Below, one piece after another: positions 35,604 through 43,585 of a stretch of 64,000 nt of DNA; the stretch's first letter is position 1; the number at the start of each line of letters is the position of its first letter. The DNA lies in contig NZ_SRYB01000004.1 in NCBI RefSeq assembly GCF_004793975.1, positions 62,001 to 126,000 on the forward strand, in the 5' to 3' direction. Below the pieces are notes generated by a model that saw nothing but the letters and a program-made list of their open reading frames with translations, searched no databases and was not told where the DNA came from. A program made the translations under genes and the position numbers. The DNA comes from Lepagella muris. GTDB lineage: Bacteria > Bacteroidota > Bacteroidia > Bacteroidales > Muribaculaceae.

Positions 35604-36075
35604 TCTTACCTGCTGTTATTTTCTCCAAAAGAGCGTTATATTGTAGTAGTTCCTCGGTGGTGAGTACCGACAAATCAACCGTGTTAGTAACTTGGGCGTT
35701 CACATCGGCCTCTATCGGCTGAGTGGCTTTGCCAAATACTCGGTCAAAGAGCATTTCAATCGTTGACGTGCGCCCATAGCGCATATCGGTGTTAATCGCC
35801 GCTATCACATTCAATACCCACATCGGAGTGTTGGCATTGGGCTTGGTGGGGTCGTTGGGGTCTTTCATCAACGGCTCCAGTTCTGCGGGTGAGCTTTCGT
35901 AAATGTGCTGGATAACCTTTAAGATTTCCTCCTTGCTGCTTTGTGGGTCAACTTTCTTGCCGGTAGTCTGACGTATATAGGAAAGCACGGAGAATTTACC
36001 ACGCCCCTTGCGCTTGGGCTGGTTATCGGACGTAAAGCGGTGTCCCATTTTATTTCCTTTCTCAAAGAGTGCCAT
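35590..36075 (-). CDS. Terminase small subunit-like protein
   Basis: 161 residues with a basic N-terminus (NQPKRKGRGKFS), a DNA-binding-like helical middle and an acidic helical tail. Its place before the large terminase subunit supports the role of recognising the packaging site. Upstream lies an operator-type dyad at 36105-36119. Confidence 0.65.
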   Translation of the reverse strand: MALFEKGNKMGHRFTSDNQPKRKGRGKFSVLSYIRQTTGKKVDPQSSKEEILKVIQHIYESSPAELEPLMKDPNDPTKPNANTPMWVLNVIAAINTDMRYGRTSTIEMLFDRVFGKATQPIEADVNAQVTNTVDLSVLTTEELLQYNALLEKITAGKNGKE

Positions 36076-36104
36076 CCGTTGTAATTCCGTTGATTTAATT
36101 AAAC

Positions 36105-36119
36105 GTGTTCATCAAACAC
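36105..36119. promoter_or_regulatory. 15-bp operator dyad upstream of terminase
   Basis: GTGTTC-ATC-AAACAC, an exact match to the recurrent prophage dyad. It lies 30 bases upstream of the small terminase ATG. No TAnnTTTG box was found at the expected distance. The 36076-36185 gap otherwise holds nothing recognised. Confidence 0.5.
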
Positions 36120-36185
36120 ACATAAACTGCAAAGAAAACGGACAGCCCGAAAACTGCCCGATTTCTTCACCGGGTTAATGGTGGA

Positions 36186-36410
36186 TTAGGCGTTAGCCTC
36201 CTGTGCTTGGTACTCGCTCCATATCCACGCTATAAGGTCATCGCCAAAGTCGTAATCATCGGGGTATTCCTCCAGACGCGCCTCGGCTTTGTCAATTACG
36301 TTAGTGAGGTGTTTCTGCTGCTCATCGGTAGCACTCCATACCTCAATCTCACCGTCAAGCTGCTGCTTGATAACGGCAATTTCTTCGGGGGTTAATTCAA
36401 TTCTTTTCAT
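36186..36410 (-). CDS. Hypothetical small acidic protein
   Basis: 74 residues, strongly acidic (PDDYDFGDDLIAWIW), helical. An acidic DNA-mimic character is possible, but no family is recognised. Separated by gaps from its neighbours. Confidence 0.5.
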   Translation of the reverse strand: MKRIELTPEEIAVIKQQLDGEIEVWSATDEQQKHLTNVIDKAEARLEEYPDDYDFGDDLIAWIWSEYQAQEANA

Positions 36411-36441
36411 TGTTTATTCTTGTAGTTTTATGTAAAGATAG

Positions 36442-37044
36442 TTAGAGATTGTATTTTTTGCAAATCGCTTTCACTCGGCGAGTGTACTTATCAGACTTAC
36501 CATGTACTGCCTTAGTAACGGTTTCAGCCCAAAACTCGCTCACGTTGGTACGGGCATATTTACCATAGCCGGACTTTTTCTTATCTCTCATCCATGAACG
36601 ATAAAGAGTGCGGATTTCCTTGCCGGCCGCCCTTTGATTGGCTCCAGACAAATGCTCATTCCATGTAGCGTGTGCCAACTCATGTGTGACAGTGTGAGCA
36701 ATCGGCTTGTTGGTGTGGGTACTCCAGCCACTTGTGTAGTTTGCTGCGTGGTCGCTTGCAACTCTCTTTGCTCCTTGGTTAAAGTGGCTACGATTGAGGT
36801 AAACCGCCTTTGATTTACCATCACCGCTTGTAACGTGTACGCCATAGGCACCGGGAAAGTCAGCAAGTTTAACCTCGCGCTGCCTTACACCCAGAACGGC
36901 ATGATAGCGCGAAATGGCTTGCTTGGTTGCCTTATACATTTGTGGGTCGGTCATCTCGACAAGAGGGCCGACGTTGGTAATTTTGCCTTTGTAATCGCCG
37001 CCACCGTCTTTTGTGCCACGGTTGCCGCTTGAATTTCTACCCAT
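36442..37044 (-). CDS. Predicted zinc metallopeptidase with MGRNS leader
   Basis: 200 residues. THELAHATW near residue 113 is an HExxH zincin motif, and SEFWAETV near 169 gives a possible third zinc ligand Glu. The N-terminus (MGRNSSGNRG...GGGDY) closely resembles that of the neighbouring ADP-ribosyltransferase (MGRNSGGVRG...GGSY). It has no signal peptide. Possibly an effector or anti-host protease carried with the virion, but the target is unknown. Confidence 0.7.
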   Translation of the reverse strand: MGRNSSGNRGTKDGGGDYKGKITNVGPLVEMTDPQMYKATKQAISRYHAVLGVRQREVKLADFPGAYGVHVTSGDGKSKAVYLNRSHFNQGAKRVASDHAANYTSGWSTHTNKPIAHTVTHELAHATWNEHLSGANQRAAGKEIRTLYRSWMRDKKKSGYGKYARTNVSEFWAETVTKAVHGKSDKYTRRVKAICKKYNL

Positions 37045-37063
37045 GATTGTTATTATATCGTTG

Positions 37064-37654
37064 TTAAATTATATCTACATCTACATAAATGTTGCCAGCC
37101 TTGCCATACACTTTTTTCACCTTGTATCTGGTATTGCGCCTTAGCAACACTTCTTCCTCGCCTATTGAATGTTTGTCTAAGTCCATGCCCTTTGCCCTTT
37201 TGTTGGGGTTTATTCTCAACATTATAGGTTTCATCGCAAAGTCCAAATCCTCAGCAATAGACGCGGATTTTGAGGTACTCATAAACCCTTTCTCCTTGAA
37301 TGTCTTGCCAACGACACCGGCAATCGCTTTTTGAGAGGCACCGTTTGCAGTTCCGTCAACAACGTGCATCCAAAGTTTATCATAATCGGATTGGCTCATA
37401 TAACCAAAAATTGACTTAGCCTCGGTCTTGCGATAAAGTGTTTCGTTGGTTATATTTCCAGTTAGAATTGAATCCAATACTTTTATGTGCTGTCGGCTTT
37501 CCGGGGTGAGCGAATAATCAGCGGGTGAGCGCAACCAGCCATTCATTTCACTTGAATATCCATTGACGTAATCAAACAGAGCGTTTTCTATCTCTGCTTG
37601 ACTATATGAGCCACCGCCACCTCTAACGCCGCCACTATTCCTACCCATAGTCAT
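37064..37654 (-). CDS. Predicted ADP-ribosyltransferase with MGRNS leader
   Basis: 196 residues. Glycine-rich leader MGRNSGGVRGGGGSY, then helical residues and the ART triad: TLYRKTE near residue 71 (R), FMSTSKS near 123 (STS), and GEEEVLLRR near 163 (ExE). It would transfer ADP-ribose from NAD+ to a protein or nucleic acid. ATGA overlap with the ParB-DUF4417 gene favours the ATG at 37654. It shares its leader with the next gene; the matching hydrolase is at 28425-29171. Confidence 0.75.
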   Translation of the reverse strand: MTMGRNSGGVRGGGGSYSQAEIENALFDYVNGYSSEMNGWLRSPADYSLTPESRQHIKVLDSILTGNITNETLYRKTEAKSIFGYMSQSDYDKLWMHVVDGTANGASQKAIAGVVGKTFKEKGFMSTSKSASIAEDLDFAMKPIMLRINPNKRAKGMDLDKHSIGEEEVLLRRNTRYKVKKVYGKAGNIYVDVDII

Positions 37655-38775
37655 TTCTTTTTGGCATTGATAAAGTCGGTGACGTAAAGCAAGCCATGCT
37701 CACGGCAAAACGCTTTAATCTCATCACCGCCACCATACACAACAAGATTGGGGCGTTCAAGCCCGCTTATCTCCTGTGCAACCTGTAAGTCGGATTTAAG
37801 ACTTTCAAGCCAGCCATCAAGTCCACGGGTAAAAAAAGCGTTGTAGCCTTTCGGAATACCCATTTTGTTGTATTCAATGAATTTGTGGCTAACATTGAGG
37901 TCGGCATAAACCTTGATACCGCACTCTTGCAAATAGCGACAAAGCCACCTCTTTTTGTAGATAAGGCTTATTCCGTATGCAATCGGGGTTTGGTCGTGGC
38001 AACTACAATTAGGCTCAACAACCGCTTTGCAGTTGCTTGTGAGCAACTTTATCGGGTCTTTGAACAAAGCCTCAAATCGGTAATCATCTACATAGAAATG
38101 ATACGTTGCCACATCTTTACGGAGGCGGCTGTTCGCGCCCCACGGAGATAAGGGCAATTCAACCTTACCCGCTTGCATTTCAAGCAATAGGTTGGGTATC
38201 TCATAGATGTTGTCGCTCTCATATAACACGTCTTTCAGCATTGAGCGATAAAAAGCCTCCTTTTCGTTGGTTTCCTCATCATCGCCCTTATCCTCATTGT
38301 CGGTGTCATTTTCTGGGTCTTGGTCTTGCTCATCTTCACTGGGGGTAAGGGCAATCTTTTTCTTTGAGGTCTTTTTGCCCTTTGTTTCCTCTTGTGGTAG
38401 TTCAAGCCCAATAAAGCCGAAATCCACAGCCTCAAAAGCCGGGGCCGTGGTGAGTATGTTGCTATCCCATTCTCCATTGTTGATATTGGAGCGTAGGATA
38501 ATTTCAACGCGCTCCTCATCGGTCAAGTCTGAATAAAGAACGGTCGGCACCTCTTTCATTTTGAGTTTCTTTACAGCCTTGAGGCGTTGATTGCCGGATA
38601 GAACGATAAGGCGGCCGCCCTGTTCCTCCAATGCCATAGGCTGGTGTTCCCAAAAGCCATTTATCTTTATGGAATCAACCAGCCTTTCAAAATCCGCTTT
38701 GGTGATAGTGCGCGGATTATCGGGCAGAGGGTGCAGGTCGGCCACCTTGCGATATTTCATAGACTCAACATTCAT
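37651..38775 (-). CDS. ParB/Srx-like nuclease domain fused to DUF4417-like domain
   Basis: 374 residues from the ATG at 38775 (a GTG is three bases upstream). Residues ~5-95 are ParB-type (LHPLPDNPRTI, LSGNQRLKAVKKL). A Lys/Asp/Glu-rich linker follows. Residues ~215-370 resemble the phage DUF4417 domain (VVEPNCSCHDQTP, YKKRWLCRYLQECGIKVYADLN). A second ParB-like protein is encoded at 41559-42371. Such fusions sit in phage accessory regions; the activity is untested. Confidence 0.7.
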   Translation of the reverse strand: MNVESMKYRKVADLHPLPDNPRTITKADFERLVDSIKINGFWEHQPMALEEQGGRLIVLSGNQRLKAVKKLKMKEVPTVLYSDLTDEERVEIILRSNINNGEWDSNILTTAPAFEAVDFGFIGLELPQEETKGKKTSKKKIALTPSEDEQDQDPENDTDNEDKGDDEETNEKEAFYRSMLKDVLYESDNIYEIPNLLLEMQAGKVELPLSPWGANSRLRKDVATYHFYVDDYRFEALFKDPIKLLTSNCKAVVEPNCSCHDQTPIAYGISLIYKKRWLCRYLQECGIKVYADLNVSHKFIEYNKMGIPKGYNAFFTRGLDGWLESLKSDLQVAQEISGLERPNLVVYGGGDEIKAFCREHGLLYVTDFINAKKK

Positions 38776-39244
38776 CACTTTCGCCCTCCTCGGCTACATC
38801 GCTGACAAGCTGCTCATATTCGGCATAATCAGGGTTGAGATTACCATCTTCATTCTGTAAGCCGAACACCTTGCGGATAAGTTCAGCCACCCGGATAAGG
38901 CGATAATGGCGGTGCCTTGTGATAAAAACCACATGGCTACCATCGGCAGCATCTACGCCAATCCCATAGAAACGCCCACGGTGAGAAAGAGGCAATCTTA
39001 TGGCTGAATCGTAGATATACACACAATCCACCGCAACCTTTGAAAGTGTTGCCGTGCGGTTGTATTCTCCGTTGAGATAGATATGCACCTTATCCCCTTG
39101 CTGAATGGTCGCAAAGGGCAGCAATTTTGCCACCTTAGAGCCAATCCAGCCCCTTGCGTCAATCGCCCACAGAACAGCCATCAACGCAATAAAGCACATT
39201 GCGAGTAAGAGATAATCCCATAGTGTGAATGTTGTAACGTCCAT
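38765..39244 (-). CDS. Membrane-anchored hypothetical protein
   Basis: 159 residues from the ATG at 39244, which fits the -7 box at 39273-39280. One hydrophobic segment (about residues 7-27), then a beta-barrel-like domain and an acidic tail. The first gene of the operon that leads to the ParB, ADP-ribosyltransferase and packaging genes. No family recognised. Confidence 0.6.
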   Translation of the reverse strand: MDVTTFTLWDYLLLAMCFIALMAVLWAIDARGWIGSKVAKLLPFATIQQGDKVHIYLNGEYNRTATLSKVAVDCVYIYDSAIRLPLSHRGRFYGIGVDAADGSHVVFITRHRHYRLIRVAELIRKVFGLQNEDGNLNPDYAEYEQLVSDVAEEGESDEC

Positions 39245-39272
39245 ATCGTTAAAATTAACTCGGTTAATAGTG

Positions 39273-39304
39273 CAAAGATACAAAATAATGTGTTCACTAA
39301 ACGC
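39273..39304 (-). promoter_or_regulatory. Promoter with upstream 15-bp operator
   Basis: Minus-strand -7 TATCTTTG at 39273-39280. Dyad GTGTTC-ACT-AAACGC at 39290-39304, 9 bases away and over the -33 position, the same geometry as at 5300-5331. No TTTG at -33. Suggests an activated promoter for the 39-36 kb operon, and possibly the late genes downstream. Confidence 0.6.
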
Positions 39305-39324
39305 ATATTTAGGCAGAAAAATTA

Positions 39325-39768
39325 CTATCTCCCAAAAACAAGCATTGCCGCATCGCGTTTATGCTCATTAGTGCGCCCTTTCCACTTGGTGATAGCTACA
39401 AATCTTTCATGTGTGAGCTTGGTAACATTGCGCTTGGGGGCTACCATTTCAAACCATACGCCCATATCAGAGAGAAAGCCCTCCCAGATAGACGCATCAC
39501 GTTTGACTGAGCCAACGCCTTGCAGTTTCTTTCGCTCCTCCTCACGGCTCATTCTTTCGGTGCCGAACCATGTACGTTGTCGCGGGTCCTCAACACGAAC
39601 ATAGAGCCTTGCGCCCTCTTGGTCGGCTATCTCCTTGTACTTAGCCACTGTTTCCATAGCCTTGTGAATAGGCATATCCTCAATAGCACGGAAACACTGG
39701 CCCCGGCTATCCCACACGGCTATGCCTGTGTGGGTGCCGGTATCTATGCCAATGTGTAGTGAGTTCAT
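39325..39768 (-). CDS. RuvC/RNase H-fold nuclease-like protein
   Basis: 147 residues from the ATG at 39768, which overlaps the exonuclease stop (TGATG). IGIDTGTHTGIAVWD at the start has the first catalytic Asp of the RuvC fold, VRVEDPR near 58 the Glu, and HKRDAAMLV at the end the last Asp. It is probably a Holliday junction or branched-DNA resolvase for phage recombination or packaging. Confidence 0.75.
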   Translation of the reverse strand: MNSLHIGIDTGTHTGIAVWDSRGQCFRAIEDMPIHKAMETVAKYKEIADQEGARLYVRVEDPRQRTWFGTERMSREEERKKLQGVGSVKRDASIWEGFLSDMGVWFEMVAPKRNVTKLTHERFVAITKWKGRTNEHKRDAAMLVFGR

Positions 39769-40340
39769 CAGTAGCGGGCGCAAACGATGTCATATATAGC
39801 CTTGCACACCTCGATGTCGTAGAGCGCATCGTGGAGCTTGCTATCATCAATAGCAATTCCGAGGGTCTTGGCTACGGTGCCTTGTTTGAAATTCTCCATT
39901 TGGGCGCGGCGGTCAGCGAGATAAGGTGTTGCCATTACCATCACGTCTATGCAGTTAGCCCAAAACCATGAGCCAAAGTATTTATCCCCATTCTGGATAA
40001 ACCACGCACGGAGAAATTGATTATCGAAAGAGGCGTTGTTGTAGCCAACAAGAAAAAACTTGTCGGTTTTGTTGTAGCGGTCAACATACTTTGAAAGTAT
40101 ATCGTTGACAAACTCGTTGTAAACTTGCCCCATAGGTGGGTAAGCCATGATTTGCTCACGGGTCACACCTGCCACATCTAAGGCGGCTTGCTCAATCTGA
40201 GCTTGCGGGTTAGGCTGAACGTGGAGATTGAATTTCTCCTTGATTTCACCGTCTATCACAACGGCCCCGGAAAGCTGGTGAATACCGTGTTTGTTCACCA
40301 ATGTACCGGTTGTTTCTAAGTCGAAAAATAACAGTTTCAT
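39768..40340 (-). CDS. DnaQ-like 3'-5' exonuclease
   Basis: 190 residues. LFFDLETTGT at residues 4-13 is DEDD motif I (D and E). Motif II Asp lies in the YNNASFDNQFL stretch near 94-104, and the last part HDALYDIEVCKAIYD near 170 gives motif III His/Asp. It degrades ssDNA or provides proofreading. Coupled to the RuvC-like gene. Confidence 0.85.
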   Translation of the reverse strand: MKLLFFDLETTGTLVNKHGIHQLSGAVVIDGEIKEKFNLHVQPNPQAQIEQAALDVAGVTREQIMAYPPMGQVYNEFVNDILSKYVDRYNKTDKFFLVGYNNASFDNQFLRAWFIQNGDKYFGSWFWANCIDVMVMATPYLADRRAQMENFKQGTVAKTLGIAIDDSKLHDALYDIEVCKAIYDIVCARY

Positions 40341-40555
40341 TTTCGTTTTTGTTTTTTGTGGATATTATCAAACTTTGTGTATGGAGATTGTGGGTATTTG
40401 GGCTTCTGCGTTCTAGTAAGTCGTTTTAGCTCATCCAACTTTATATAGGTTTGGTTAAAACATAATACCCTTTCAATCATGTTTTGAACCGTAACCGAAC
40501 ATTCACCAACGGCAATAGCAAGTTCTTGAATTGCCTCTTGTATAGTCTTACTCAT
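40337..40555 (-). CDS. Hypothetical small basic protein
   Basis: 72 residues, helical first half, very basic tail (KFDNIHKKQKRK). Overlaps both neighbours. No family recognised. Confidence 0.5.
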   Translation of the reverse strand: MSKTIQEAIQELAIAVGECSVTVQNMIERVLCFNQTYIKLDELKRLTRTQKPKYPQSPYTKFDNIHKKQKRK

Positions 40556-40742
40556 TCACCTTGCGGATTTTGAGGTATTGAGTGCCGCCCATCATTACTT
40601 GCATATACATCAGTCCTATTATTTTCCAGTAGGATTCACGGCCCGATGTCTTGATGATGTCCTTTTTGAATTTACGCGGTAGGCGTATCGGCTTATTTGG
40701 GCGTTTTGTTCGGATTACTTGCCCTTTGATGTCTTGTGTCAT
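40548..40742 (-). CDS. Hypothetical small basic protein
   Basis: 64 residues, about a quarter Lys/Arg (RTKRPNKPIRLPRKFKKD), suggesting nucleic acid binding. Overlaps the preceding gene by ATGA. No family recognised. Confidence 0.5.
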   Translation of the reverse strand: MTQDIKGQVIRTKRPNKPIRLPRKFKKDIIKTSGRESYWKIIGLMYMQVMMGGTQYLKIRKVNE

Positions 40743-40996
40743 TGTTCGGGTTGTTTATATGTGAATAAATCGTGTTTGTCGGTTGTCGCAAAGAGCGGTG
40801 GAATATTAGCACCAAACGTCAGTTGCGATATGTATATTCTTGGGTTTCTCTTGAGGCGTTCAAAGTCAGCCTCGGTTATCTCCCAGCACGATATTACTTG
40901 GGTGCCGTCCTTTGATATGCGGCAGGGTAAGGGTTGCACGTTCTCATCCTCACTTGTAGCGATAGCGTTTTGTTCGGGAAATTCTATTGGTTTCAT
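40739..40996 (-). CDS. Hypothetical small protein
   Basis: 85 residues, mixed strands and one helix (EADFERLKRNPR). Located 15 bases after the MazG-like gene. No family recognised. Confidence 0.5.
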   Translation of the reverse strand: MKPIEFPEQNAIATSEDENVQPLPCRISKDGTQVISCWEITEADFERLKRNPRIYISQLTFGANIPPLFATTDKHDLFTYKQPEQ

Positions 40997-41011
40997 TTTT
41001 ACAGTTGTTGG

Positions 41012-41350
41012 TTATCGGTTATCACCGGACCCGTGGAGTGTACCACGTTGTACGCGGCTGTTGATTTTCTGGAGATTGATTTCGGCAATGTCGGAAAGCG
41101 TGTAGCCAATGGCGTTAGCGAGATTGGCAGCATACCAAAGCACATCGCCCAGTTCAAGTGCAATGGCGGCAATGTCGGGGGCGTAGAATTGCCCTTGCTT
41201 ATCGCGTAGCACTTTCTTTATCTTGTCTGCCACCTCACCAGCCTCGCCACAAAGGGCGAGTGCCAGATAGGTGATATTTCCATCGTTGGGGTAAATGGCT
41301 GTTGCCTTTGCCTCCTTTTGGTAGGTGTTCATTTCCATGTTACTTGTCAT
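41012..41350 (-). CDS. MazG-like nucleotide pyrophosphohydrolase
   Basis: 112 residues. LCGEAGEVADKIKK near residue 33 and ELGDVLWYAANLA near 66 are the ExxE and ExxD metal-binding helices of the MazG superfamily. It would hydrolyse NTPs or alarmone-like nucleotides. Phage MazG proteins may adjust host nucleotide pools or ppGpp. Overlaps the preceding gene by 11 bases. Confidence 0.85.
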   Translation of the reverse strand: MTSNMEMNTYQKEAKATAIYPNDGNITYLALALCGEAGEVADKIKKVLRDKQGQFYAPDIAAIALELGDVLWYAANLANAIGYTLSDIAEINLQKINSRVQRGTLHGSGDNR

Positions 41351-41552
41351 ACTTTAGAAGCTCAAAGATTTGCTTCGGTGTTTCAGTCACACACACCTTT
41401 TCACCGTCAAAAGTGGTTATCTGAGTTAACGTGCAACATCCAAATTGCCGGGGCTTTTCTACGATTTCCATACTCGCGATATTGCGCTCACAAGTAAAAT
41501 AGTCAGTTGCGTTCCAAAAGTACGCGTCAAGCACTCTTTTTAATTTTATCAT
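41340..41552 (-). CDS. Hypothetical small protein
   Basis: 70 residues, beta-rich with four Cys. Lies between the ParB-like and MazG genes. No family recognised. Confidence 0.5.
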   Translation of the reverse strand: MIKLKRVLDAYFWNATDYFTCERNIASMEIVEKPRQFGCCTLTQITTFDGEKVCVTETPKQIFELLKYDK

Positions 41553-41558
41553 GCGTTT

Positions 41559-42371
41559 TCAGTTTGAGATTGATTTATATTCTTTCATAGCGGCGTGCAA
41601 AGTCCCACACCTATCAAGCGACTTTATAAGACGGTCAACCTCAATGGTCGGCACACCGTCCAGATATGCGGTAATACTCCTAAGAGCGTCAGCGATAACC
41701 CTACCTTGCTTTGCGTCCTTGAGGGCACGTTGTACCTCCTTGTTGGTAGCGGTCGCACGTCCATTTGATTTTGCAGTTCTCACGGCTGACTTTGCGGCTC
41801 TCACTTGGTCGTGGCTATCTGAGTAACTTGTGGCTATCTCCCTTGCTGCCTTTGCCGACAACTCGCCACACGCTATTTTGTCTTGGAGATATTGGGGCAG
41901 GTCAAGCAACGAAAGGCACTTGCTCACGAAAGCTGGGGATTTCTTGAAGATGTCGGCCACTTGTACCTGTGTGTAGCCAAATTCCTCTTTGAAACGGCGA
42001 TACATAACCGCACATTCCAGCTCGGTAAACTTTTTGCCCTCGTTACGCATCATCTGCTCAATGTATAGGTCTTGCACCGTTGCGTCCTTTGGAGCTTTGA
42101 GAGCTGGCACGAAAGGAATGTCAGCACCCTCGGAGATTGCAAGCATAGTGGCACGGTAACGTCTTTCTCCGTCAACCAGCTTGTAAAGTTCCATTCCGTT
42201 CTCATCCTTGTAGGCGATTACGGTTATAGGATTAAGCACACCCTTTGACTTGATTTGTTCTTTCAGTTCCTCTAAGTCAAAATCCCGGCGCACGTTGAAA
42301 CCGTCAACAACCCGGATATTACGCGGGTCCACCAGAAATATATCTTTTCTTTTCGTGGGGTTTGTTTCCAT
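41559..42371 (-). CDS. ParB-like partition/nuclease-domain protein
   Basis: 270 residues from the ATG at 42371. Residues ~10-100 are ParB N-terminal domain (VDPRNIRVVDGFNVRRDFD, LVDGERRYRATMLA). Then a helix-turn-helix (FGYTQVQVADIFKKSPAFVSKC) and helical C-terminus. It may act in phage DNA regulation or segregation. A Walker-type ParA gene was not found. Earlier in-frame starts lie inside the methyltransferase gene. Confidence 0.8.
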   Translation of the reverse strand: METNPTKRKDIFLVDPRNIRVVDGFNVRRDFDLEELKEQIKSKGVLNPITVIAYKDENGMELYKLVDGERRYRATMLAISEGADIPFVPALKAPKDATVQDLYIEQMMRNEGKKFTELECAVMYRRFKEEFGYTQVQVADIFKKSPAFVSKCLSLLDLPQYLQDKIACGELSAKAAREIATSYSDSHDQVRAAKSAVRTAKSNGRATATNKEVQRALKDAKQGRVIADALRSITAYLDGVPTIEVDRLIKSLDRCGTLHAAMKEYKSISN

Positions 42372-42391
42372 TGTAGTAACTTGTTTGAGTT

Positions 42392-43120
42392 TTAGAATAA
42401 ACTTTGTTGAGCGGTCACACCTCGGAGGCGTTTCACGGCCGGCTCGTAGTATTTTGATAGTATCTCGCAACCAATGAATTTGCGTTTTTCCTTGTGGCAG
42501 GCAATGGCTGTGGTGAAAGAGCCGGCGTAAGGGTCAAACACCACATCACCCTCGTTGGAGTGGAGCAACAACAAGCGTTGCAGTAGGCTCACCGGCTTTT
42601 CCGTTTCGTGTATTCTTTCTTTTGCTTGAGGCGGCTGGTTCCGAAAGGTCTTGAATTGCATATCGTAGCCGAGGGAATTGTAGGTAGCACCTTTGGAGCG
42701 TACATAAACGATAAATTCAAGATTGTTTATGTAGCACCCATTACCCAAAGGCATAGGGTTAGGCTTATCCCATACAAGTAGTGTAGCCACATAACCGCGC
42801 TGCTCCCACCATGTCATTATGCGCCCTATCTGCTTGTTTGAGCAAAACACGCATATATTCACTACCTTGCAAATGCGCTCAAATTCAGAGAAAACTTTGT
42901 CGTAGTCTATGCCTTGTGATACAAAGTAAAGTGAGCTGTTTTTGCGTGATTGGATTTGCTTGCGGGTGCAGAAATCACCATGCGCCCCGCCACCGTTCAA
43001 ATCCAAATCATAGGGTATGTCAGACAGAATGAAATCAACGCACTTATCGGGCATAGTAGCCATAAGCTCCAGACTATCCCCGTTGTAGCAAGTGCAACCG
43101 TTCAAAACCACATTCTCCAT
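42392..43120 (-). CDS. DNA adenine/N4-cytosine methyltransferase
   Basis: 242 residues. Catalytic motif IV is SDIPYD (a D/S-I/P-P-Y variant) near residue 33, and motif I is DPYAGSFTTAIA near 196, which gives the order IV...I of beta-class enzymes. ETEKPVSLLQRLL near 172 is the usual motif before motif I. It likely protects phage DNA from restriction. It lies beside the C5 methyltransferase gene. Confidence 0.88.
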   Translation of the reverse strand: MENVVLNGCTCYNGDSLELMATMPDKCVDFILSDIPYDLDLNGGGAHGDFCTRKQIQSRKNSSLYFVSQGIDYDKVFSEFERICKVVNICVFCSNKQIGRIMTWWEQRGYVATLLVWDKPNPMPLGNGCYINNLEFIVYVRSKGATYNSLGYDMQFKTFRNQPPQAKERIHETEKPVSLLQRLLLLHSNEGDVVFDPYAGSFTTAIACHKEKRKFIGCEILSKYYEPAVKRLRGVTAQQSLF

Positions 43121-43123
43121 ACC

Positions 43124-43585
43124 TCAATAGCGGAAATCCGTAAAATGGAGTATCACGCCCTCAAAGACGTTGTTATTGTATTGCTTTGTACCAAAGAAAA
43201 ACTCAACAAAGTCCTCAACACGGAGTCCGTCATTCTTGGCGAGTGTTTCAATCGGGACCTGCTTACCATCCACCCATGCTTGGGGTAGTTTATCATCTGC
43301 TCCATAAGTCATTGTGATGTGTTGCAATCCTACTTGCACAAAGTTCTTTATGTCGGCCTGCTCAGAGTTGTAAGGGCGGCCAGTCCATTCACGCACACAT
43401 AAGAGCTTGCGCCCATCGTTAATATCCTTAACACGCTGCTCCCATAACTCCTTTTCATCGGTGCGTATGGTGTGTATCTTACGGCCCGCGAAAAGGTTAA
43501 CCGCAAAGAGCGTGTTGATACCTTTTTTTGAGTGGGTTTGTGGAAACACTCGGCTAAGGGTGAGTATTACTTTCTTTCGTGTCAT
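43124..43585 (-). CDS. Hypothetical protein, possible ASCH-like fold
   Basis: 153 residues. The GRKIHTIRTDEKELWEQR stretch (about residues 34-51) recalls ASCH/PUA-type domains that have a K-x-HTIR signature. Beta-strand pattern through the middle. It is coupled to the methyltransferase gene upstream. An RNA- or nucleotide-modification role is possible, but weakly supported. Confidence 0.55.
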   Translation of the reverse strand: MTRKKVILTLSRVFPQTHSKKGINTLFAVNLFAGRKIHTIRTDEKELWEQRVKDINDGRKLLCVREWTGRPYNSEQADIKNFVQVGLQHITMTYGADDKLPQAWVDGKQVPIETLAKNDGLRVEDFVEFFFGTKQYNNNVFEGVILHFTDFRY

